DNA from: CAZYJD01 sp964647785
GTDB taxonomy: Bacteria > Bacteroidota > Bacteroidia > NS11-12g > UBA9320
NCBI GenBank assembly: GCA_964647785.1
Contig: CAZYJD010000031.1
Coordinates: 1-21,348 of the forward strand
DNA: 21,348 nucleotides
Direction of reading: 5' to 3'
The number at the start of each line of letters is the position of its first letter. The first letter of the stretch is position 1. A program made the translations under genes and the position numbers. Shown here one piece after another: positions 12,859 to 19,252 of this stretch. The notes beneath the pieces were generated by a model. The model did not search any database, was not told where the DNA came from, and was given only the letters and a program-made list of their open reading frames with translations.

Positions 12859-15360
12859 TTAGAAGCGGATGACCACATTGCCCTTAACGGCAAAGGGCCT
12901 TACCCCCGGGTGTTCCAAATAGCTAAGGCGGTGGATGAAATCGACCCGCAATACCTTGAGGATGTTCTCAATGCCATAACCCACTTCTGCATACACCCGA
13001 TGATCGAAGGTGTTCACACCCAGGCTGCTTCTGAGGTCGGCGGGAATAAGCCGGGCATTGGCATCCGTGAGGCTGCCGTAAATGGCCTTGGCATTCACAA
13101 AGCTTCTCCATTTCCATCGCTGTAGGAGCGGAACGCGGTTCATGATCAATCCGTTGAACTGGTGTTCGTAATGCCCCATGATGTAGGCATCGGCGATAAA
13201 CTCGTAGAAGTTCATCATATTGAAGCCGTCTTTGATGGAGAAGGGGCTTTGGTTTCCTCGGATGACTTCCAGTGCAGGGAAGGGCAGGGTGCCAAATGTT
13301 CTTCCTACCCTGAAGTTGTATTCAAAGGTCCCCAGGTTTGCCAGGCTGTTGAATTGCCAAACGTGGAGTCCCCATTTCTGAAAGTGAAAATCGCTCATGA
13401 GCAGGTCGCGAAAGCCATGGGTGTAGCTAAGGGTTACCACAGGTGCTTTGTAGTTTCCAAGGCTCACCCGTTTGTTTTTGCGGATCACGTAAAGCTCTTT
13501 GTACGACCAGCGGCCTTCGAGCTGCAGGGTGGTGGTTCTGAAACTGCTGCTGAGGGGAGAGGCATCACCCAGTTCCGGTGCTGTTCGGTATTGGAAATTG
13601 AAGCCTTGCTGGGGTTCGAATATGAAGTTTTTAGTGCCAAAGGATAGTTTTTGGGTGTAGCCCTTAATCAACTCCCTTTCGGCTCTGAACTGGTATTCGA
13701 TGGCCCGGTTGAGCCGGTTGGAACCAAAGGTGCTAAAAGCATCGAACATGGCAGAGGTTCCGTAATCGCGATCGGTTAATCCGATGAGTTCCACATCTCT
13801 TCGTGCGGTGATGCCGAGGGTGGTCCATTTTTTACGGGAAAGGATGTAGTCGGCTTTCAGTCCGTATTTGAATTGTTGGTCGCCAAAACCATAGGCACCA
13901 TAACCTTGAAACACCCATTTCTTGCTGAAGTCTTCATTGGTGCGCAGGCCGATGCGGGTTCTGAATCCTTCCATTGGGTTCCAGCCCGCCAGAAACCAGT
14001 AGGGTCCGACATCAATCTTGCCCATTGGTCGGTAGCCATCCACCAGAACTTCCACCAGATCTACATAAGATTTGATGATGGGTTTATTTTTCAGGCTGTC
14101 GACCATGCCATAAATGCGGATATCTTCAGCCGATATTTTCTCATGACGGGAGCTGTCCCAGAAGCTTTGATCGCGGTTGTAGATATCGGGGTCGATGCTG
14201 ATTTTTTCTTCGAAAAAACTCAGTCCACGTTCCTGGTTCACACGGTGGTTGCGGTTGCTGTTGTAGTACAGGCCCACGATGCCCAGCATATCTCCTGTGA
14301 AGTCGGCCACATCGAGCAGCACCCTGGTTTTGGCAGGCAGCCATGCACCCTCGCCCACTTCCACCAGTTCCTGTTGAATCTTTAGTTTTTCTACAAAGTT
14401 GATGTTGGCTTGATCCGTGATTTCCAAGGCCAGACGTTTCAGGGCATAGCTGCTGTCGGCAATCCAGATGGTTCCTCTGAACACCAGGTCTTTTTCGTTT
14501 TTGGGTTCCACCCTGATTTCAAAGCACTTTTTTCCGTCGAGGTACACGCTGTCTTGCAGAATAAAAACGTAGTACGACAGGCTCTGAACCGATAAGGGGC
14601 TGATGAAGTCCTTATCGAGTATGTAGAGGTTGTTTTCGTTGAAATTGTACTGCTGAAAGGTGGCGCCCAGCACCTGTGAGATGTAGCTGTCGTCGCCCAC
14701 GCCCACGCCACTTACTTTGGTGGCAATGATTTCCTCTTTGGTGCGCCGAGGATCTTTGCGGAAGTAATATTTGCTGAGGCTTTCAGAAACAAATACAGGA
14801 AGTACTTTGGCCTGCCCGCTTTCATCAAAAGCGCTCATGGTATCGAAAAGGGGGGCGATTTCCTGATAAACCTTTCTTTCTTTCAGTGCATCGGTGATAT
14901 TATCTACTGCCAGTTGCACCCGATTGTAACTTTCATACTCGTAAGCCTCCAGTTTTTCGATGTTGTACAGCTTTTTGTTTCGCTGGGCGCGTTTAATGAT
15001 GATGTTGGCGGGGTTGATACCCGGTTTGATCACAAACTCGCGCAATTCTGCCGATGAGGCTTTCAGTTGTACATTGATGGTTTGGCTCTGACCCTGTTCC
15101 ACGGCCCGGATGATTTTGTCGTATCCCACATAGCTAAAGATGATGGAATCTACCCTTTGGGTGGTCTCAAGAATGTAATAGCCGTCGAAATCGGTGGTGG
15201 TACCGGTTTTGATGCCTGCAAAGATCACATTCACAAAAGGCAGGGATTCACCGGTTTCCGCATCCGTAATTCTCCCCTGCACACGGGTGCTTTGTGCGCT
15301 GCTAAGCAGGGAACTCAACAGCAGAATGGGCATCAGAAAAGCCTTGAGCTGGCGTGGCAT
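12859..15360 (-). CDS. DUF5686 family outer-membrane protein with N-terminal carboxypeptidase-regulatory-like domain
   Basis: An 833-residue protein. A signal peptide (about residues 1-22) precedes a carboxypeptidase-D regulatory-like beta-sandwich (about 25-100: VQGRITDAETGESLPFVNV ... GTTTDFDGYYIL ... FSYVGY), the plug-side domain common on Bacteroidota outer-membrane proteins. A middle region (about 110-430) is characteristic of DUF5686. The C-terminal half is a run of alternating aromatic beta strands ending in VVIRF, with terminal Phe, consistent with an outer-membrane barrel. No TonB box or SusC-type plug is seen, so it is not called a TonB-dependent receptor. Translation is likely coupled to the hydrolase gene, whose TGA lies one base before this ATG. 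Ligand and function unknown. Confidence 0.88.
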   Translation of the reverse strand: MPRQLKAFLMPILLLSSLLSSAQSTRVQGRITDAETGESLPFVNVIFAGIKTGTTTDFDGYYILETTQRVDSIIFSYVGYDKIIRAVEQGQSQTINVQLKASSAELREFVIKPGINPANIIIKRAQRNKKLYNIEKLEAYEYESYNRVQLAVDNITDALKERKVYQEIAPLFDTMSAFDESGQAKVLPVFVSESLSKYYFRKDPRRTKEEIIATKVSGVGVGDDSYISQVLGATFQQYNFNENNLYILDKDFISPLSVQSLSYYVFILQDSVYLDGKKCFEIRVEPKNEKDLVFRGTIWIADSSYALKRLALEITDQANINFVEKLKIQQELVEVGEGAWLPAKTRVLLDVADFTGDMLGIVGLYYNSNRNHRVNQERGLSFFEEKISIDPDIYNRDQSFWDSSRHEKISAEDIRIYGMVDSLKNKPIIKSYVDLVEVLVDGYRPMGKIDVGPYWFLAGWNPMEGFRTRIGLRTNEDFSKKWVFQGYGAYGFGDQQFKYGLKADYILSRKKWTTLGITARRDVELIGLTDRDYGTSAMFDAFSTFGSNRLNRAIEYQFRAERELIKGYTQKLSFGTKNFIFEPQQGFNFQYRTAPELGDASPLSSSFRTTTLQLEGRWSYKELYVIRKNKRVSLGNYKAPVVTLSYTHGFRDLLMSDFHFQKWGLHVWQFNSLANLGTFEYNFRVGRTFGTLPFPALEVIRGNQSPFSIKDGFNMMNFYEFIADAYIMGHYEHQFNGLIMNRVPLLQRWKWRSFVNAKAIYGSLTDANARLIPADLRSSLGVNTFDHRVYAEVGYGIENILKVLRVDFIHRLSYLEHPGVRPFAVKGNVVIRF

Positions 15361-15361
15361 G

Positions 15362-16141
15362 TCAGATATTGCTCAAAAATAATTCCAGCGCATCGATAAA
15401 ACCATTGGGATTTTCAGCATGCACCCAATGGCCCGAATTGGGGATTCTCACAAATTCGGCTTCCGGAAAACTTTGCAGGATGGCACCTTCATCTGAGGAT
15501 TTGACATAGGGGGAGCGATCACCCAGAATAAAGAGGGTTGGCAAGGCCACCGGCCATCCGATTTCCACTTCACCGCTGATTTTGTCATAGGCCTGATGGA
15601 TGGCCTGAAGGTTCATTTTAAAGGCGTAGCCCTCTTCACCTGTTTTGCGAATGAGGTTTTTCATGAGAAACAGGCGGATGCCATTGTCGGATATATGTCG
15701 GCTGAGGCGCTCTTCCAGTTCGTTGCGGCTTTGACAGGTTTCGGGATGCAGATCGAACAGTGCATCAAAGATGAAATCGTGGCCTCGTCCGTAGGCTTTG
15801 GGAGCGATATCCACCACGATGAGGCTTTTCAGTTTTTCAGGATGCAAGGCCGCAAAAGTCATGGCTGTTTTACCGCCCATGCTATGCCCCATTAGATGGC
15901 ACTGATCGATGTGCAGCTCGTTCATCAGTTCGAGCAAGTCAATGGCCATAAGGATGTAGTTCATCTCATCGCTATGGGGAGAGTAGCCGTGGTTTCTTTG
16001 GTCAACGGCAATCACCCTCAACCCCAGATCTTCACTGAGTCTGGAGGCAATCATGTGCCAGTTGTCAAGCATGCCAAACAGTCCGTGGAGGATGAAGAGC
16101 GTTTCAGGCCCCTCGCCATAAAGCTTGTGGTGCAACTTCAT
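15362..16141 (-). CDS. alpha/beta hydrolase (YbfF-like esterase family)
   Basis: A 259-residue cytosolic hydrolase with a complete triad: nucleophile Ser87 in GHSMGG, Asp208 in LGDRSPYV, and His238 in NSGHWVHAENP. An HG oxyanion motif (19-20) and DQRNHGYS (47-54) agree with the YbfF-type acyl-CoA thioesterase/esterase group. There is no signal peptide. Substrate cannot be read from the sequence. It is first in the run with DUF5686 and DUF1287. A minus-strand TATCCTTG at 16153-16146 (five of six fixed -7 positions) ends only four bases before the ATG, suggesting a leaderless or very short-leader message if it is the promoter. Confidence 0.9.
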   Translation of the reverse strand: MKLHHKLYGEGPETLFILHGLFGMLDNWHMIASRLSEDLGLRVIAVDQRNHGYSPHSDEMNYILMAIDLLELMNELHIDQCHLMGHSMGGKTAMTFAALHPEKLKSLIVVDIAPKAYGRGHDFIFDALFDLHPETCQSRNELEERLSRHISDNGIRLFLMKNLIRKTGEEGYAFKMNLQAIHQAYDKISGEVEIGWPVALPTLFILGDRSPYVKSSDEGAILQSFPEAEFVRIPNSGHWVHAENPNGFIDALELFLSNI

Positions 16142-16219
16142 GGGGCAAGGATATTAAAGTTGCGGGATTAAATGACCATGGAAGACTAGATTTCTGGATT
16201 GCTAGTGGCGAGACTTTTA

Positions 16220-16275
16220 GAAGCAAGAGACAAGAGGTCAGAAGTCAGAAGTCAGAGGCACGAGGCAAGAGGCAG
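16220..16275 (+). repeat. heptamer array C (GAAGTCA/GAGGCAA)
   Basis: Eight back-to-back 7-bp units with consensus GARGYMA, including two identical GAAGTCA units at 16241-16254 and GAGGCAC, GAGGCAA, GAGGCAG at the end. Purine-rich, with no spacer between units. Confidence 0.8.
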
Positions 16276-16340
16276 CTTTCCTGAGTTTGTTGGCTTTCCT
16301 ATTTGGATAGTAAGAGGCAAAGGAACCGGGTCTTTTGTCA

Positions 16341-16375
16341 GTGAATAGTTCTTAGTTAATAGTTGATAGTTGGCA
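16341..16375 (+). repeat. heptamer array D (GTTGATA/GTTAATA)
   Basis: Five 7-bp units beginning GT: GTGAATA and GTTCTTA, then GTTAATA and GTTGATA, then a diverged GTTGGCA. An inverted copy of the same family follows at 16438-16465. Confidence 0.7.
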
Positions 16376-16402
16376 TCTTTTCTCTTAAAATTTGAAGATA
16401 AG

Positions 16403-16465
16403 CCTAATCAGGCAAGTTCACTGCGTCATGCGCCCTCTATCCACTAAAAACTATCAACTATTCAC
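16403..16465 (-). repeat. inverted heptamer array D joined to a CATGACG-type segment shared with the 11.8-kb region
   Basis: Read on the minus strand from 16465, nine 7-bp units follow without a break. The first four are D-type (GTGAATA, GTTGATA and two more). Then come GAGGGCG, CATGACG and three further units. Bases 16406-16432 match 11841-11867 (inverted) at 25 of 27 positions and 12070-12096 at 23 of 27. Confidence 0.7.
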
Positions 16466-16471
16466 TCCTTC

Positions 16472-17587
16472 TTACACCAAAAACTCTTCCACCTGGCTGT
16501 AGGGCAGATTGAAAGCATCGGCTACCGGTTTGTAAACGATCTTTCCGTCGATTACATTCAGACCGAGTTTCAGCTCGTTGTTTTCACGGCAAGCCGCTTT
16601 CCAGCCTTTGTTGGCCAGTTCGATGGCATAAGGCAGGGTGGCGTTGGTGAGGGCGAGGGTAGAGGTATAAGGTACTGCACCCGGCATGTTTGCCACGCAA
16701 TAGTGCACAATGTCGTCAATGACGAAAGTGGGGTTTTCGTGGGTAGTGGGTTTGCAGGTTTCAATGCAACCACCCTGATCCACGGCCACATCAACCAAAA
16801 CGGTTCCGGGGCGCATGTCTTTCAGCATTTCGCGGGTAATGAGGTGTGGAGCCTTGGCACCGGGAATGAGCACAGCACCTACAATCAAGTCATGGCTTGG
16901 CAGGAGCTCGCGAATGTTGTACTCATTGCTCATGAACGTATTCACATTGGCGGGCATTACATCATCGAGGTAGCGCAAACGAGGCAGGCTGAGGTCGAGT
17001 ATGGTTACATCGGCTCCCATACCGGCGGCCATTTTGGCTGCATTGGTTCCAACCACTCCTCCGCCGAGGATCATCACCTTGGCTGGGCGCACACCCGGAA
17101 CACCTCCGAGAAGGATTCCTCGTCCACCCATGGGTTTCTCAAGATATTTTGCTCCTTCCTGAATGGCCATGCGGCCTGCAACTTCACTCATCGGCACAAG
17201 CAACGGAAGGCTGCGATCGGCTTTCTCAACGGTTTCGTAAGCCAAACAAACAGCGCCGCTCTCCATCATGGCGTGGGTAAGCGGTTCGTAACTGGCAAAG
17301 TGGAAATAGGTGAACACCAACTGATCTTTTTTAATGAGCTTGTACTCAGGCTCGATGGGTTCTTTTACTTTGATGATCATTTCAGCAATTCCGTACACCT
17401 CTTCGATGCTGGGAAGTATCTGGGCACCTGCTGCAACATATTCTTCATCGCTGAAGCCGCTGCCGTTGCCGGCTGTGCTTTGAACATAAAGGGTGTGACC
17501 GTGCTTGATCAGCTCTTGAGCACCTGCAGGAGTAACCGCTACGCGATTCTCGTTGTTCTTGATTTCCTTGGGAACGCCTATTATCAT
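16472..17587 (-). CDS. ald: alanine dehydrogenase
   Basis: NAD-dependent interconversion of L-alanine and pyruvate plus ammonium; cytosolic, usually hexameric. The 371 residues match the family length. Functional residues fall at the same numbers as in characterised enzymes: Arg15 in NENRVAVTP, Lys75 in IKVKEP, His96 in YFHFAS, and Asp270 in VDVAVDQGG. The Rossmann loop GGGVVG is at 175-180, with the adenosine-ribose Asp198 in ILDLS. The gene stands alone on the minus strand, divergent from the beta-helix lipoprotein across 105 bp. A downstream inverted heptamer repeat begins 7 bp past its stop. Confidence 0.97.
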   Translation of the reverse strand: MIIGVPKEIKNNENRVAVTPAGAQELIKHGHTLYVQSTAGNGSGFSDEEYVAAGAQILPSIEEVYGIAEMIIKVKEPIEPEYKLIKKDQLVFTYFHFASYEPLTHAMMESGAVCLAYETVEKADRSLPLLVPMSEVAGRMAIQEGAKYLEKPMGGRGILLGGVPGVRPAKVMILGGGVVGTNAAKMAAGMGADVTILDLSLPRLRYLDDVMPANVNTFMSNEYNIRELLPSHDLIVGAVLIPGAKAPHLITREMLKDMRPGTVLVDVAVDQGGCIETCKPTTHENPTFVIDDIVHYCVANMPGAVPYTSTLALTNATLPYAIELANKGWKAACRENNELKLGLNVIDGKIVYKPVADAFNLPYSQVEEFLV

Positions 17588-17608
17588 GTCAGTTTTTTAA
17601 TAAGAGTG

Positions 17609-17616
17609 CAAAAATA
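17609..17616 (-). promoter_or_regulatory. candidate -7 promoter box of ald
   Basis: On the minus strand TATTTTTG, then CAC, matches TAnnTTTG exactly and ends 21 nt before the ald ATG, giving a leader of about 15 nt. A -33 TTTG is not evident. Confidence 0.5.
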
Positions 17617-17679
17617 CTTCTTTCGTCATTTTAATCCGCTCATAAAACAAGCCATAACAACAGGACTGAAGCTTTCGTT

Positions 17680-17687
17680 TAGTTTTG
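17680..17687 (+). promoter_or_regulatory. candidate -7 promoter box of the beta-helix lipoprotein gene
   Basis: TAGTTTTG is an exact TAnnTTTG match ending five bases before the ATG at 17693. Transcription would start at or next to the start codon. If instead the Met at 17720 is used, the leader would be about 27 nt. Confidence 0.45.
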
Positions 17688-17692
17688 CAATC

Positions 17693-19102
17693 ATGTCTCC
17701 TATAATCAAGCGCATTTTTATGGCCATCGTGCTGATGGCAGCATTGTTCTCGTGCAGAAGGGAGATTCCACTCTTTTCAGGGAACAACGCCATGCTTGAA
17801 CTAAGGAGCGATACGGTGTATTTCGATACGGTATTCACCCAAAGTGGCGGAAATTATCCCATGTCAGTTACCAAGCAGTTGGTGATTGTGAATCCATATG
17901 ACGAGAAGGTTCGCACAGATATTCGTTTGGGTGCCGGAGAACAAAGTTTTTTCCGACTGAATGCCGATGGAATCCCCGGAAAGATCATTGAAGGACTGGA
18001 AATTCTGCCCCGCGACAGTGTATTTGTTTTCGTGGAATTGAGTCTTCCTCCCAATGGCGATCCGCAATCGCGTCCGCTCATTATTCGCGATTCCATTGAA
18101 TTTCTTACCCATGGCGCCCGACAGTATGTGCATTTGGCCGCATGGGGACAGGATGCGCACTATTTTCTTCGTGATACCCTGTGCAATGTGGTATGGGATG
18201 ATGTGAGTAAGCCCTATGTGGTTGCAGGATATGTTTATGTGCCCGAAGGCTGCACCTTTACCATACAAAAAGGGGTGAAAGTGCATACCTCAGCCAGAAG
18301 CTGGATTTATGTAGAAGGGCAGTTGCGCGTGAATGGCACGGCAGATGAACCGGTGGAATTTCAGGCCGACCGCTTGGAGCCCGCTTATGAAGAAATTCCC
18401 GGTCAGTGGGGCGGGATTTGGCTGGCATGGCCGAGCACCAATAACGTCATCCGGCATGCGTTGATCAAAAATGGAACCGTGGGCATTTACATGGATTCGA
18501 GCAGCAGCAATGGCAATCCCAATGCGCTGGTTTACAACACCATGGTAAGAAATATGTCGTTTGATGGAATGGCGGGCAAAGGCAGTACGGTTTATGCCGA
18601 AAACAGCGTATTTGCCAACTGTGGGCGCTTTAGTTTTCTGGCCCAACAAGGAGGCAATTACGATTTGCGCCACTGCACTTTTGCCACCTATGGAGGTAGT
18701 TTTTCGAGAAGAGATCCCGGTTTGGCGGTATTGAATATTGAGCGGGATGAGCTGCTCAGGCCCATTGCCTCTTTCGATTTGAATTTCAGTTTGCAAAACA
18801 GCATCGTAGATGGGGTGCTGGAAGAAGAAATTGGCTGGGACATCGACCCCTCCAAACTGGGCACCTTCTATTTTGGCCATAACCTGCTAAGAAGCAAGCG
18901 AAACGAACTGGCAGAAGGCAGTTTGAAAAATGTGCTGAACCAACCTGCCCGTTTTAAAAATGTACAGGCCTATGATTTTCAAATCGACTCGGCCAGCTCT
19001 GCCATCGACATAGGTGCCGTGTTATCGCCTCCCATACAGAGCGATTTTGAAGGAAAAGCCCGCGATTCCAAGCCGGATGCAGGTGCGTTTGAGCGGCAGT
19101 AG
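17693..19102 (+). CDS. lipoprotein with right-handed parallel beta-helix domain
   Basis: A 469-residue exported protein. The N-terminus is a lipoprotein signal: basic K-R, hydrophobic IFMAIVLMAALFS, then Cys21. An N-terminal beta-sandwich region (about 30-170) precedes a repetitive stretch (about 175-400) of short strands with turns such as GTVGIYMDSSSSNGN and STVYAENSVFANCG, the pattern of right-handed beta-helix proteins. It ends DSKPDAGAFERQ, the closing motif usual in choice-of-anchor/beta-helix proteins of this phylum. No polysaccharide-lyase active site was recognised, so binding or scaffolding is as likely as catalysis. The frame is open far upstream (to 16703), but that part is antisense to ald; the start at 17693 is supported by the signal peptide and a -7 box just upstream. 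Confidence 0.85.
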   Translation: MSPIIKRIFMAIVLMAALFSCRREIPLFSGNNAMLELRSDTVYFDTVFTQSGGNYPMSVTKQLVIVNPYDEKVRTDIRLGAGEQSFFRLNADGIPGKIIEGLEILPRDSVFVFVELSLPPNGDPQSRPLIIRDSIEFLTHGARQYVHLAAWGQDAHYFLRDTLCNVVWDDVSKPYVVAGYVYVPEGCTFTIQKGVKVHTSARSWIYVEGQLRVNGTADEPVEFQADRLEPAYEEIPGQWGGIWLAWPSTNNVIRHALIKNGTVGIYMDSSSSNGNPNALVYNTMVRNMSFDGMAGKGSTVYAENSVFANCGRFSFLAQQGGNYDLRHCTFATYGGSFSRRDPGLAVLNIERDELLRPIASFDLNFSLQNSIVDGVLEEEIGWDIDPSKLGTFYFGHNLLRSKRNELAEGSLKNVLNQPARFKNVQAYDFQIDSASSAIDIGAVLSPPIQSDFEGKARDSKPDAGAFERQ

Positions 19103-19168
19103 ATGAAAAGCGAAGCTGATTCTGAGTGATTATCGACATCATTGAGAAATCCAGTGCAGCACTGAGCT

Positions 19169-19216
19169 CCCCCGTCCTCCCGTCCTCCCCTCCTCCCGCC
19201 CTCCCTTCTTCTCTCC
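19169..19216 (+). repeat. 8-bp-period C-rich array with G-quadruplex potential on the minus strand
   Basis: Tandem octamers starting at 19171: CCCGTCCT twice, then diverged CCCCTCCT, CCCGCCCT and CCCTTCTT. On the minus strand six runs of at least three G (complement of 19169-19173, 19179-19181, 19187-19190, 19195-19197, 19199-19201 and 19203-19205) are separated by loops of 5, 5, 4, 1 and 1 bases. It lies 37 bp upstream of the last gene's start. Confidence 0.75.
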
Positions 19217-19240
19217 ATGCAACATATTCTGTGTTCAGAC

Positions 19241-19248
19241 TATCTTTG
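19241..19248 (+). promoter_or_regulatory. candidate -7 promoter box of the beta-propeller gene
   Basis: TATCTTTG matches TAnnTTTG exactly and ends four bases before the ATG at 19253. No alternative ATG lies before the signal-peptide core, so a leaderless message is the natural reading. Confidence 0.45.
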
Positions 19249-19252
19249 ATAC

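Larger units (their letters stand above)
16142..16471. other. intergenic region with three 7-bp-period arrays and an inverted repeat
   Basis: No gene is seen in these 330 bp between the hydrolase start and the alanine dehydrogenase stop. It holds array C (16220-16275), array D (16341-16375) and the inverted D/B array (16403-16465). Bases 16354-16371 and 16449-16466 are inverted copies with one mismatch in 18, separated by 77 bp. The right arm lies just beyond the alanine dehydrogenase stop codon. Confidence 0.7.

Noticed and set aside
16220..16275. CRISPR-like array
   Set aside because: Units are 7 bp with no spacers and no cas genes are present; this is a tandem repeat.
16703..17692. 330-codon in-frame upstream extension of the beta-helix lipoprotein
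   Set aside because: It is antisense to alanine dehydrogenase, whose motifs and length are complete. A proper lipoprotein signal and -7 box mark the true start at 17693.
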